Positions 9,071-17,896 of a DNA stretch of 64,000 nt are shown here, piece by piece; within the stretch, counting starts at the first letter, position 1, and every line of letters starts with the position of its first letter. The notes under the pieces were generated by a model that worked only from the letters and a program-made list of their open reading frames with translations, made no database searches and was not told the origin of the DNA. This stretch comes from Spirochaetales bacterium (lineage in GTDB: Bacteria > Spirochaetota > Spirochaetia > Sphaerochaetales > Sphaerochaetaceae), in the NCBI GenBank assembly GCA_018433865.1, contig JAHDQJ010000003.1, positions 1 to 64,000 on the forward strand, given 5' to 3'. The translations under genes and the position numbers were made by a program.

Positions 9071-9080
9071 AGAGTGGTAA
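9043..9080 (+). promoter_or_regulatory. MraZ-binding direct repeats
   Basis: Repeated GTGG(G)TAA units: GTGGGTAA at 9043, GTGGTAA at 9064 and GTGGTAA at 9074, plus a degenerate GGGGGTATA at 9051, with about 10-base periodicity. MraZ is known to bind tandem GTGG-type boxes spaced by one helical turn upstream of its own gene, so this is a likely autoregulatory operator for the division cluster. Confidence 0.65.
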
Positions 9081-9121
9081 TTTTCCCCAATTGAAGCCGC
9101 TCTGGACCAAGGTGGGTGGAC

Positions 9122-9583
9122 ATGTTGACGGGAGAGTATCGGAACACGATCGATGAAAAAGGTCGAATCCTCATTCCTTCCAAGTTGCGAACTGCGCTGG
9201 GAGACCAGAACACGCTCGTCATCACACGCGCCGTCGAGAGCTGTCTATGGCTCATGCTCCCGCCATTTTTCGAGAATCTCAGGGCAAAGATCATGGACGG
9301 TCCCGGAGCTATGTTCGACTCCAACCTCAGGCTTCTCCAAAGACGCATCATCGCCCCCGCGATGGAGTGTGAGATCGACAAGGCCGGCAGGTTGCTCGTT
9401 CCTCCCCAGTTGCGGGACGGAGTCGGACTCGCACTGAAGGAGGAATCGGTCCTTCTCGGCATCAGTACCTATCTCGAGTTGTGGAGCGTCGGAGCCTATG
9501 AGCGGTTCCTCAGTGAGAGCGAACCATCGTTTGCAGCCGCATCGCAGAGCCTCAGCGTATTGCTGCAGGATGGAGGATACTGA
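9122..9583 (+). CDS. mraZ: Transcriptional regulator MraZ
   Basis: A 153-residue MraZ with two AbrB-like SpoVT/MraZ repeats: GEYRNTIDEKGRILIPSKLR at the start and CEIDKAGRLLVPPQLRD near residues 82-98, each with the DxxGR core. It is a ring-forming DNA-binding repressor of the mra cluster. An in-frame GTG lies at 9116; ATG 9122 matches the family start. Its stop overlaps the spacing region before rsmH, the usual partner, and GTGG boxes lie upstream. Confidence 0.96.
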   Translation: MLTGEYRNTIDEKGRILIPSKLRTALGDQNTLVITRAVESCLWLMLPPFFENLRAKIMDGPGAMFDSNLRLLQRRIIAPAMECEIDKAGRLLVPPQLRDGVGLALKEESVLLGISTYLELWSVGAYERFLSESEPSFAAASQSLSVLLQDGGY

Positions 9584-9584
9584 T

Positions 9585-10523
9585 ATGGAGTATGTCCACC
9601 AGTCTGTCCTCGCCCATGAGGTACTCGAACATCTTGTGCCTTCCGGAACCGATCCGCTCATGATCGATTGCACCTTGGGAGAAGGCGGGCACACCAACCT
9701 TTTCCTCGAGACCTATCCCGATCTTCGCGTGATCGGTCTTGATCGCGATCCGAACATCATCGAGAAAGCGACGTACCGCCTGTCGAAATTCGGCAAGCGC
9801 TTCACCGCAGTGAACACCTGGTTCGACGATTATCTGGCGACCTACCATGGAGAGGCTCCTGCGTTGATCCTCTTCGACCTCGGTATCTCGGTATACCATT
9901 ATGAGGAATCGAAACGGGGTTTCAGTTTTTCCAAGGACGAGGAGTTGGACATGCGCCTCGATCCGTCAGCACCGTTCTCGGTCGCGGACATCGTGAACAC
10001 GTTCACCGAACAGAACATTGCCGACATCATCTATCGTTTCGGCGAGGAACGGTATTCGAGAAGGATCGCCGCCTCCATCGTCAGGCATCGCAAGGAATCG
10101 GCGATCACGAAAGCCGATGAACTGGCCTCCATCATCAGGCAAGCGGTTCCCGCTTCCTATCGGTATGGAAGGATCCATCCCGCCACCAGGAGCTTCCAAG
10201 CGCTCCGGATCGCGGTGAACCGCGAACTCGAGCGGATCGTACCCGCGGTCGATCGAGCAATCGACTTGTTGCGCCCGGAGGGACGGGTAGGGGTCATCAG
10301 TTTCCATTCGCTCGAAGATCGGCCGGTCAAACAGTTGCTGAGAAAGCGAGCCGACGGTTGCGTGTGTCCTCCGGACACTCCCCGTTGCACCTGCGGCGGC
10401 AAGCCGGCGATCAAGATCATCACGAAGAAGCCTATCGTGCCGACGGAGCAGGAGTGCCTGCAGAATCCTCCCTCCCGCAGCGCGAAACTGAGAATCGCAC
10501 AAAAGTTGGAGGTGGCCACATGA
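9585..10523 (+). CDS. rsmH: 16S rRNA (cytosine1402-N4)-methyltransferase RsmH
   Basis: SAM-dependent methyltransferase of C1402 in 16S rRNA (formerly MraW). N-terminal HQSVLAHEVLEHL, the SAM-binding DCTLGEGGHTN, FDLGISVYHYEES and the C-terminal ISFHSLEDRPVKQ motif are all present. The length of 312 residues is normal. ATG 9585 follows GGAGG by 8 bases. The end overlaps ftsL by ATGA. Confidence 0.96.
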   Translation: MEYVHQSVLAHEVLEHLVPSGTDPLMIDCTLGEGGHTNLFLETYPDLRVIGLDRDPNIIEKATYRLSKFGKRFTAVNTWFDDYLATYHGEAPALILFDLGISVYHYEESKRGFSFSKDEELDMRLDPSAPFSVADIVNTFTEQNIADIIYRFGEERYSRRIAASIVRHRKESAITKADELASIIRQAVPASYRYGRIHPATRSFQALRIAVNRELERIVPAVDRAIDLLRPEGRVGVISFHSLEDRPVKQLLRKRADGCVCPPDTPRCTCGGKPAIKIITKKPIVPTEQECLQNPPSRSAKLRIAQKLEVAT

Positions 10524-10840
10524 GCGGCATGGACCAGACGATCGTTCGGAGCAGGCACATCAGCTTGCGTGAGAAGATCCTTGTCCTGGGCATGCTGGTA
10601 CTGGTATGCGCCGCATGCATGGTTCCGGTGAGCCAAGCCGCGCACAACCGGGAGCTTTCGTTGCGGATGGCACGGATGGAACGTGATCATGCGAGCATGG
10701 AGGAACAGCAGCGGCTTTCGAGTGCAAGGATCGCCGAGGCGCGTATTCCGGAACAGACCATGCGGCAATCGGTGTTGAAGGGACTTTCGCTCGAGAAGAT
10801 CGTCTTCGAGGAAGCGAAGATCGTCTCGGTGGGGGAGTAA
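10520..10840 (+). CDS. ftsL: Cell division protein FtsL-like
   Basis: A 106-residue bitopic protein: a short cytoplasmic N-terminus, one transmembrane segment (about residues 21-41, ILVLGMLVLVCAACMV), then a helical, coiled-coil-prone region. Sequence conservation in FtsL is very low, so the name rests on size, topology and position between rsmH and murF. FtsL joins FtsB and FtsQ in the divisome. ATG 10520 overlaps the rsmH stop and has GGAGG upstream. Confidence 0.75.
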   Translation: MSGMDQTIVRSRHISLREKILVLGMLVLVCAACMVPVSQAAHNRELSLRMARMERDHASMEEQQRLSSARIAEARIPEQTMRQSVLKGLSLEKIVFEEAKIVSVGE

Positions 10841-10843
10841 GCC

Positions 10844-12217
10844 ATGAAACTGATGGATTGCATGCATATGGCCGCCATGGCCGGAGGAACGGTCCTTGGG
10901 AAGCAACCGTTCCCACCGATCTCTTCGATCACCATCGATTCCAGGAAGGCAGGCAAGGGAAGTCTGTTCGTCGCGCTTTCGGGAGAGGTTTCCGATGGTC
11001 ATGAGTATGTGACCGAGACTTTTGCATCCGGAGCCTCCGCGGCCATGGTGAGCTCGCGTCACGCACACCGCATCAAATCCCGCCTGTCGAGCGAGCATCA
11101 TGCACTCATCGTCGTGGAGGATCCGCTGGCAGCCTTGCAACAGATGGCTGCAAGCCACGTCGCTTCCTTCCCCGACGTGAAGCGCGTGGGGATCACCGGC
11201 AGTTGCGGAAAGACCACGACGAAGGAGATGGTCGCCTCCATACTCGGTGCGGCGGGAAAGACCGCAAGGACCCCGGGCAATTTCAACTCTGAGATCGGTT
11301 TACCGATCAGTGTCTTTGAAATCGACGGAGAGACCGAGTACGGTGTGTTCGAGATGGGAGTCGACCATGTCGGCGAGATGGACAGGATGCTCGATATCTG
11401 GCGTCCCCAGGTCGCGGTGATCACGAACATCGGGCTCTCCCACGTCGGGAAGATGGGCTCGATGCAGGTCATCGCCAAGGAAAAGAGCAAGTTGTTCCAC
11501 CAGGATATCGAATCTGCCTTCATCGCGGAGAACAGTGCATGGACGAGCTACATCAGGAAACTGCGCAGTGTCGACGTGCATACGTTCGGTCGTCTCGGAA
11601 CAGAGGGTGTCTCCTCGATAGAATCCCTTGGGATCCACGGATGGAAACTGGTCTACCACGGTGCGGATATCCATCTGAGGGCCGTTGGCACACACAACCT
11701 CATGGACGCCCTGGCAGCCATTTCCGTCTCCCAATCCTTCGGACTCGAACCGGAGCTTGTCCGCGAGGGGCTTGAGGGATTCGCCTCGGTACCCGGAAGA
11801 AGCAGGATCACCGACGGATCGGTGACGGTCATCGAAGACTGGTACAATGCGAGCGTCGATTCCACCACGACGATCCTTGATTACATGGGGACGCTCCCCT
11901 GGTCCGGAAGGAAGCTTGCTGTTCTCGGATCCATGAAGGAACTGGGTGCGGCAACCGACTCTGCGCATCGCCAGGTAGCGAGAAAACTTCTTTCATGCGA
12001 CCTTGATGAGATCTATCTCTATGGGAAGGAGATGGAGAGTGCATTCAGCGAGCTCAAGAAACTCGGGTTCGACAGGAATGTATTCTTCACCGATGACTAT
12101 GATGCATTGCAGGACCGTATGGCCGCGCAGACTCGCAAAGGGGATCTGGTCTTGCTGAAAGGGTCGCGGGCGATGGCGATGGAACGGCTTGTGCCGGCCC
12201 TCACCTCGATCGCGTAG
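10844..12217 (+). CDS. murF: UDP-N-acetylmuramoyl-tripeptide--D-alanyl-D-alanine ligase
   Basis: A 457-residue Mur ligase that adds D-Ala-D-Ala to the UDP-MurNAc-tripeptide. The P-loop is GITGSCGKTTTKEM (near residue 118), followed by the FNSEIGLP and FEMGVDHVGEMD motifs and the C-terminal domain start DWYNAS. The N-terminal ITIDSRKAGKGSLFVAL is typical of MurE/MurF. The TTTKEM form and the following TPGNFNSEIGLP favour MurF. murE, murD and murC are not in this cluster. Confidence 0.94.
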   Translation: MKLMDCMHMAAMAGGTVLGKQPFPPISSITIDSRKAGKGSLFVALSGEVSDGHEYVTETFASGASAAMVSSRHAHRIKSRLSSEHHALIVVEDPLAALQQMAASHVASFPDVKRVGITGSCGKTTTKEMVASILGAAGKTARTPGNFNSEIGLPISVFEIDGETEYGVFEMGVDHVGEMDRMLDIWRPQVAVITNIGLSHVGKMGSMQVIAKEKSKLFHQDIESAFIAENSAWTSYIRKLRSVDVHTFGRLGTEGVSSIESLGIHGWKLVYHGADIHLRAVGTHNLMDALAAISVSQSFGLEPELVREGLEGFASVPGRSRITDGSVTVIEDWYNASVDSTTTILDYMGTLPWSGRKLAVLGSMKELGAATDSAHRQVARKLLSCDLDEIYLYGKEMESAFSELKKLGFDRNVFFTDDYDALQDRMAAQTRKGDLVLLKGSRAMAMERLVPALTSIA

Positions 12218-12226
12218 GGGGATGTG

Positions 12227-13261
12227 ATGTCTTCGATGATGATCCTGAAAGCCTTGTCCGCACTCTTGGTCTCCTGGATCATCTCCATGGTATTGGGGTT
12301 ACTTCATGTCCGGATGATGAAAGGTTCCAATTTGAGCCAGCCGATAAATCCCGACGGACCGGAGGAACATTTCAAGAAGTCGGGGACCCCGACCGCCGGT
12401 GGAGTGTTCTTCATTCTCGGGATTACGATCTCGGCACTGCTGTTCGCCGATATTGCCCATCCCTACGCGTATATCCCGCTCGTGGCGAGCTGGACTTTCG
12501 CACTGATCGGCATGATCGATGATGCGGTGAAGATGACGAAACGGCAATCGGTAGGATTGAAGAGTTCCCGCAAGCTTGCGATGCAGATCCTCGCCGCAGC
12601 CTTGGTCCTCTGGCTTCACTCCTCGGTGTCGGGACTGCAATCCACCGTGGTGACGCATCCGTGGATTCCCTCGGTCTCCTGGAACATCGGCATCTGGTAC
12701 CCGATCGTATTCCTTCTCTACATGATCACCTTCGTCAACGCAGTCAATATCTCCGACGGTCTCGACGGACTCGCGACCGGCATCTCATTCGGACCGTTGT
12801 TGCTTCTCGGGATCCTTGCCGCACTATTCGGTACCGGATTGCATGTCGAATACATCCAGAGTCCGATCCATGACGGAGCACTTGAATTGCTCATCGTGAT
12901 CTGTGCCGCCTTTGGCGGATTGCTGGCTTTCCTCTGGTACAACGGACCGAAGGCCCAGGTGTTCATGGGTGATGTGGGCAGTCATGCGATAGGTGCCCTC
13001 ATCGCCAGCAGCGCATTGCTGATGAAGGTCGAACTCACGATGGCTGTCGCGTCCGCGGTATTCCTGGTCGAGTGCCTCTCCTCCTTCCTGCAGATCGTCT
13101 CCATACGGTTGTTCGGGAAGAAACTGTTCAGGATGGCACCGTTGCATCATCATTATGAAAAGAAGGGGGTTTCGGAGAGCAGGATTGTCAACAGGTTCCA
13201 GATCACAAGCGTACTGACTACTGTGGTTGCAGGAATCCTGTTCATGGTGAAGTATCGCTGA
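12227..13261 (+). CDS. mraY: Phospho-N-acetylmuramoyl-pentapeptide-transferase
   Basis: Integral membrane enzyme that makes lipid I from UDP-MurNAc-pentapeptide and undecaprenyl phosphate. Landmarks are GTPTAGGVFFILG, MIDDAVKM (the DD pair), NISDGLDGLATG, FMGDVGSHAIG and the HHH motif in APLHHHYEKKG. About ten hydrophobic segments and 344 residues agree with the family. GTG 12224 directly before is an alternative start; ATG 12227 is better placed behind the G-rich site. Confidence 0.96.
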   Translation: MSSMMILKALSALLVSWIISMVLGLLHVRMMKGSNLSQPINPDGPEEHFKKSGTPTAGGVFFILGITISALLFADIAHPYAYIPLVASWTFALIGMIDDAVKMTKRQSVGLKSSRKLAMQILAAALVLWLHSSVSGLQSTVVTHPWIPSVSWNIGIWYPIVFLLYMITFVNAVNISDGLDGLATGISFGPLLLLGILAALFGTGLHVEYIQSPIHDGALELLIVICAAFGGLLAFLWYNGPKAQVFMGDVGSHAIGALIASSALLMKVELTMAVASAVFLVECLSSFLQIVSIRLFGKKLFRMAPLHHHYEKKGVSESRIVNRFQITSVLTTVVAGILFMVKYR

Positions 13262-13284
13262 TACGAACCTGCCGACCGGTCATC

Positions 13285-14484
13285 ATGGTAAGAAGCGATT
13301 TCTATGACGATTCCGAACTGCAACGCTACCGATTCCCCGAAGATCTCACCGTGGTGGAGTCGAACTCCAGTGCGATTTCCCCATTCCTGTTCCTGTGCAT
13401 CGTATTGTGCCTGGTCGGATTCGGGTTGGTGACCCTCTACTCGGCATCTTACGACGAAGCGCTTCGCAACGGGTTGGCCCCCTCCTATTATGTGGTGCGG
13501 CAGCTGGTGTTCGCGATGATGGGATTCGCGGCATTCGCAGTACTCCGATTCGTACCGCTTTCCTGGATCAGGAAGGCGATCCCGCTTTTCCTGCTGCTTT
13601 CCTTGGCCTTGATGGTGCTCACCCTCGCCACGCCGCTGGGGGTCGTGCGGCTCGGTGCAAGACGATGGTTGCAGATCGGGCCTTTGCCCTCGTTCCAACC
13701 CTCGGAATTGCTCAAGGTTTCCGTGGTCCTGTATCTTGCCCACCTGTTCGCTGGTGAGCAGGAACCTGCTGTCCGGTTCCGGAGAATCCTCGTCGCGATC
13801 GTCATCGTGCTGCTCTCGGCGATCCTCATCCTCCTGCAACGGGACTATTCCACCACATTGGTCTTCCTGCTCGTCTCGTTGGCGATGTTCCTTGTCGGCG
13901 GATTGCATCTTCGCTACATCGCGCTGTTCTCGTTCGGCATCCTGGTGCCCGCCCTGATCTTCCTCTTGACCGAACCCTACCGGATCAAGCGTGTGGTGAG
14001 TTTCCTCTTCCCCTCGATCGATCCCACAGGATTGAACTGGCAGGTAAGGAATTCCCTTGCGGCGATTGCCTCTGGCAGATTGCTCGGCAAGGGAATCGGC
14101 AACGGTATCTATAAACTCGGGATCATACCGGAAGTCCAAAGCGACTTCATCTTCGCATCCCTGGCAGAGGAGACCGGGTTCGTGGGCGTACTGTTCTTCT
14201 TCCTCCTGTTCGCAGCATTTGCCCTTCTGGGATTCAGGACTGCATGGAAACACGTGGGGACAGAGAGTCGCTTTGCCTCATCCGCATCCTTCGGCATCAC
14301 GTTCATGATCCTCTGCCAAGCACTCGTGAATCTTGCCGTGGTCACATCACTGCTTCCTCCGACCGGGATTCCCCTCCCGTTCTTTTCCCAAGGAGGCACG
14401 AACCTGTTCATGATCCTCGCCGAGTGCGGATTGTTGTACCGTTTCATGATCAGCAGTTCGCAGGAGGTCCGTGCCGATGGATAA
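13285..14484 (+). CDS. ftsW: Septal peptidoglycan polymerase FtsW
   Basis: SEDS-family glycosyltransferase, 399 residues with about ten membrane segments. The LGARRWLQIGPL loop with the following PSFQPSELLKV is the SEDS signature, and the end PTGIPLPFFSQGGTNL is also conserved. Its position between mraY and ftsQ favours FtsW over RodA. The N-terminal 35 residues are cytoplasmic and charged. The 3' end overlaps ftsQ by 8 bases. Confidence 0.93.
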   Translation: MVRSDFYDDSELQRYRFPEDLTVVESNSSAISPFLFLCIVLCLVGFGLVTLYSASYDEALRNGLAPSYYVVRQLVFAMMGFAAFAVLRFVPLSWIRKAIPLFLLLSLALMVLTLATPLGVVRLGARRWLQIGPLPSFQPSELLKVSVVLYLAHLFAGEQEPAVRFRRILVAIVIVLLSAILILLQRDYSTTLVFLLVSLAMFLVGGLHLRYIALFSFGILVPALIFLLTEPYRIKRVVSFLFPSIDPTGLNWQVRNSLAAIASGRLLGKGIGNGIYKLGIIPEVQSDFIFASLAEETGFVGVLFFFLLFAAFALLGFRTAWKHVGTESRFASSASFGITFMILCQALVNLAVVTSLLPPTGIPLPFFSQGGTNLFMILAECGLLYRFMISSSQEVRADG

Positions 14485-15370
14485 TGCCTACTCGAACGGA
14501 TTCGATTATGATGCGTATCGCACCAACTTGCACGACGAGAGCCCCTATGCCCTCTACGTCGAAACGGAACCGCGCCGGTCCGTCAAGGTCCTGCACAAGC
14601 GGACGATGATCCTCATCGCCATACTCGCCCTCCTGCTTTCCGTCACGTGGTATGCGATGCGCCATGTTCCCCTGTTCGATCTGAAGCGAGTCGAATTCTC
14701 CGTTTCGGGAGGATTCTCCGCGGTGCCGGAACAAGCGGCGGTTCTTGCACAGCAGGTGATGGGGCAATCGATCATGTCGGGCATGCCCTCTCGCCTGGAA
14801 AAATCCTTGCGTGCCATTCCTGTTGTCCAGGAGGTCAAGGTCCATCGACGGTTCTTCTCCTCCCTTGAGGTGAGACTTGTCATCATCCAACCGCAGCTGT
14901 TCTTGGCTACCGTCTCTGCCGATGATGCCGTAGAAGCGATCCATCTTGTCGATTCACAGGCTTTGCGGGAGATCTCGATGCGGGATTATTCGATGTACGG
15001 CAACAAGGTGTTCGTTATAGAAGTCTCTCCTGCATATGCTGAACACCTAAAACGGTATGGATTGGATGATGGGGTGCGCCAGGCGATCGGGCTGGCCACA
15101 GAGATGGGAATGGACGAAGGAGACCGGTATCGCATCATCGGAAGGATCAGGTACGAGGAGAGCCTCGGCAAGGGGTTCGGCAACCTGGTGATGGATCTTC
15201 CTGCGTATCAAAGCCGCCTGTTCATACGTGAACCTGTTTCCGAATCGAGGTTGCACGATGCGGTGCGATTGATTAAACTGGAGCGTGAGACTGACGCTGC
15301 TCGCAATATTGCCCTTATCGGGCAGTTGCGGTATGATTTGTATGCCCAGTCACTGGTGAGGCGACGATGA
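14477..15370 (+). CDS. ftsQ: Cell division protein FtsQ/DivIB
   Basis: A 297-residue bitopic membrane protein: a cytoplasmic N-terminus, a transmembrane helix near residues 42-58 (MILIAILALLLSVTWYA), then a POTRA domain beginning PLFDLKRVEFSVSG, and the FtsQ beta domain. It links to FtsL/FtsB in the divisome. AGGAGG lies 9 bases upstream of the ATG; a GTG at 14471 is in frame but too close to it. Conservation is low, so order in the cluster supports the call. Confidence 0.88.
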   Translation: MDNAYSNGFDYDAYRTNLHDESPYALYVETEPRRSVKVLHKRTMILIAILALLLSVTWYAMRHVPLFDLKRVEFSVSGGFSAVPEQAAVLAQQVMGQSIMSGMPSRLEKSLRAIPVVQEVKVHRRFFSSLEVRLVIIQPQLFLATVSADDAVEAIHLVDSQALREISMRDYSMYGNKVFVIEVSPAYAEHLKRYGLDDGVRQAIGLATEMGMDEGDRYRIIGRIRYEESLGKGFGNLVMDLPAYQSRLFIREPVSESRLHDAVRLIKLERETDAARNIALIGQLRYDLYAQSLVRRR

Positions 15371-15385
15371 TTCGGAGGTATTGCG

Positions 15386-16630
15386 GTGAGCACGGATAAA
15401 ATCATGATGGGTCTGGATATCGGCAGCACTTGGGTTCGTGCCGTCATAGGTACGGTAAGCGCCGATGGCACCGTCATGGTGGACAGCATGTGCGAGCGGC
15501 CTTCCGAGGGCGTGCGCGGCGGCGCGATCGTGAACATCGAGCAAACCATCAAATCGATCACCTCCGTGATCTCGGAAGCCGAGCTGCAAGCCGGTGCCGA
15601 TATCCAGCAGATCATCATCGGCATTGGCGGGGACCACATCGATGGCATTCCCTCGCAGGGCGTGGTCGGTATCAACGCGAAGGACCAGGAGATCAAGCGG
15701 GAGGACATCTTTCGCTCGCTCGAGGTCGCCCGTGCGTTCGAGATGCCTCTCGACAGGGAAATCCTCCACACCCTCGTCCAGGACTTCCGCGTGGACGGAA
15801 GGGATGGGATCAAGGATCCGATCGACATGCTCGGTCATCGCCTGGAGAGCAGGGTACTCGTGGTCACCGCTTCCTCCAGCGTATGCCAGAACCAGCGCAA
15901 GTGCATCCAGCGTGCCGGATTCCAGGTGCAACGTCTGGTTGCCCAACAGCTTGCGGACGCGGAATCGGTCTTGAGCATCGAAGAGAAAGAGATGGGAACG
16001 TTGCTGATCAACATCGGTGGCGGCATCACCAACATGATCGTCTACGCCAACGGAGCTCCTGTCTTCACCGGAGGAGTGAACATCGGCGGAAGCCACGTGA
16101 CGAATGACATCGCATTCATCCTGAACAAACCCAAGATCATCGCAGAGCAGATCAAGTGCGAGTACGGCAATTGCCATATCCCTTCCGTGGGAAATGATGA
16201 GGCGGTACTCATCCCCCAGGTCGGAGGGTTGCCTTCGATCAGGATGCCGAAGAAGGAACTGAGCAAGATCATCGAGCCTCGCATGGCGGAAATCTTCTCG
16301 ATGCTCCAGGTGGAGCTGGAGAAGAAACAGATTCGCGGTTCTTTCGGAGGCGGAGTGGTGCTCGTCGGAGGCGGAGCGTTGCTCTCCGGCGCGACCGAAC
16401 TGGCCTCCGAAATCTTCAGGTTGCCCGCACGGATCGGATTCCCCGAAGCCCTGCACGGACTTGACCGTTCCTTCATCAATCCCCGGTACACCACGACGCT
16501 CGGATTGGTGATGACCGAGGCAAGGAGAATCAGGGATCAGTATGCATCGGGAGGCGCCAAGGTGGAACGGACCAAGTCTACCGGGAAGGTCGGCAAGAAG
16601 ATCCGTGGTTTTTTCAGGACCATTTTCTGA
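15386..16630 (+). CDS. ftsA: Cell division protein FtsA
   Basis: Actin-like ATPase that ties FtsZ to the membrane. GLDIGSTWVRAVIG is the phosphate-1 motif, the 1C domain follows, and GTLLINIGGGITNM and VVLVGGGALL are the phosphate-2 and adenosine motifs. The last residues (KKIRGFFRTIF) form the short amphipathic membrane-targeting helix. The start is GTG with GGAGG 7 bases upstream. 414 residues is normal. Confidence 0.96.
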   Translation: MSTDKIMMGLDIGSTWVRAVIGTVSADGTVMVDSMCERPSEGVRGGAIVNIEQTIKSITSVISEAELQAGADIQQIIIGIGGDHIDGIPSQGVVGINAKDQEIKREDIFRSLEVARAFEMPLDREILHTLVQDFRVDGRDGIKDPIDMLGHRLESRVLVVTASSSVCQNQRKCIQRAGFQVQRLVAQQLADAESVLSIEEKEMGTLLINIGGGITNMIVYANGAPVFTGGVNIGGSHVTNDIAFILNKPKIIAEQIKCEYGNCHIPSVGNDEAVLIPQVGGLPSIRMPKKELSKIIEPRMAEIFSMLQVELEKKQIRGSFGGGVVLVGGGALLSGATELASEIFRLPARIGFPEALHGLDRSFINPRYTTTLGLVMTEARRIRDQYASGGAKVERTKSTGKVGKKIRGFFRTIF

Positions 16631-16664
16631 TTCCGCATGAACGTTAATCTGGAGGATACCGCCG

Positions 16665-17891
16665 ATGGACTTTGATATGCTTGAAGACTTGTTGCAGAAC
16701 GAACAGACCCCGCCGACCGACATCAAAGTCGTAGGTATCGGAGGAGCCGGAGGCAATGCCATCAACCGGATGATTGCCAGCGGACTCAAGAAAGTCACCT
16801 TCGTAGCCATGAATACCGACATTCAGGCCTTGCAGCGGTCAAATGCACAGATTCGCATGCCGCTCGGACGCCAATTGACCGGCGGTCTCGGTGCCGGTGG
16901 CGTCCCCGATGTCGGGGAAAAGGCCGCACAGGAATCCAGGGAGGAGATCAAGAAACTTCTCGCGGGAACCGACATGGTCTTCATCACCGCGGGAATGGGC
17001 GGTGGTACCGGAACGGGAGGCGCCGCGGTGGTCGCGGAGGTCGCTCGTGAGGTGAATGCACTTACCGTCGCAGTGGTGACGACGCCGTTCGCTTTCGAGG
17101 GGAAGAAGAAACTGCAGCTGGCACTGAGTGGAATCGAAAAACTGCGCAAGCAGGTCGATACCTTGATTCTCATCCCCAACCAATACTTGCTGAAGGTCGT
17201 GGAGAACAACACACCGATCAAGAAAGCATTCCTTCTTGCCGACGATGTGCTTCGCCAGGGAGTGCAGGGCATCAGTGAGCTGATCACCGAACCAGGTGAG
17301 ATCAACATCGATTTCGCCGACGTGAAGACGGTCATGAAAGGGCGGGGTGATGCGCTCATGGGCATCGGTATCGGAGAGGGGTCCACCAGGGCGGTCGATG
17401 CCGCGAGGGCTGCGATCAACAATCCTTTGCTTGAGAATGCAAGCATCGACGGCGCGAAATCAGTATTGGTCAACCTTGCGGGAGGCGACGGCCTTACATT
17501 GCAGGAGTACCAGGATGTCGTGGAGCTGATCACCGAGAACTGTGCCGAGGATGCTCTGATCATCGCCGGACAGGCGTACAATCCGGAACTTGGCGAGAAG
17601 ATCAAGGTGACCGTCGTGGCCACCGGCTTCGAGCGGAACGAAGAGGTGCTCGAGGAGCAGGCAGAGCTGATCGACTACCGGCGCAGGAAGCCGGAAGGCC
17701 CTGTCGTCCAGCCGAAGAGTCCTGAGCGGAGCGAACAGGTGGCGAAGAGCGTGCCCGAGGCGCAACAGGACGTGATCACCGTGAACCGATGGCAGGACCT
17801 GCAGCAACAGCTGGGCAACCGACAGCAGAGCAACGATTACAGCTTTCCCGCGGTCCTGCGGTATCAACGGGGCGAGGAAGAGGGGTCCTGA
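16665..17891 (+). CDS. ftsZ: Cell division protein FtsZ
   Basis: Tubulin-like GTPase that forms the Z-ring. VVGIGGAGGNAINRM opens the GTP-binding domain, the tubulin signature is GMGGGTGTGGA, and the T7 region is NIDFADVKTVM. The C-terminal linker is rich in Glu and Gln and ends in the conserved tail peptide NDYSFPAVLRYQRG that binds FtsA. 408 residues. GGAGG stands ahead of the ATG. Only 5 bases separate it from xerD, so the division operon probably extends into the recombination genes. Confidence 0.97.
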   Translation: MDFDMLEDLLQNEQTPPTDIKVVGIGGAGGNAINRMIASGLKKVTFVAMNTDIQALQRSNAQIRMPLGRQLTGGLGAGGVPDVGEKAAQESREEIKKLLAGTDMVFITAGMGGGTGTGGAAVVAEVAREVNALTVAVVTTPFAFEGKKKLQLALSGIEKLRKQVDTLILIPNQYLLKVVENNTPIKKAFLLADDVLRQGVQGISELITEPGEINIDFADVKTVMKGRGDALMGIGIGEGSTRAVDAARAAINNPLLENASIDGAKSVLVNLAGGDGLTLQEYQDVVELITENCAEDALIIAGQAYNPELGEKIKVTVVATGFERNEEVLEEQAELIDYRRRKPEGPVVQPKSPERSEQVAKSVPEAQQDVITVNRWQDLQQQLGNRQQSNDYSFPAVLRYQRGEEEGS

Positions 17892-17896
17892 GTCCG

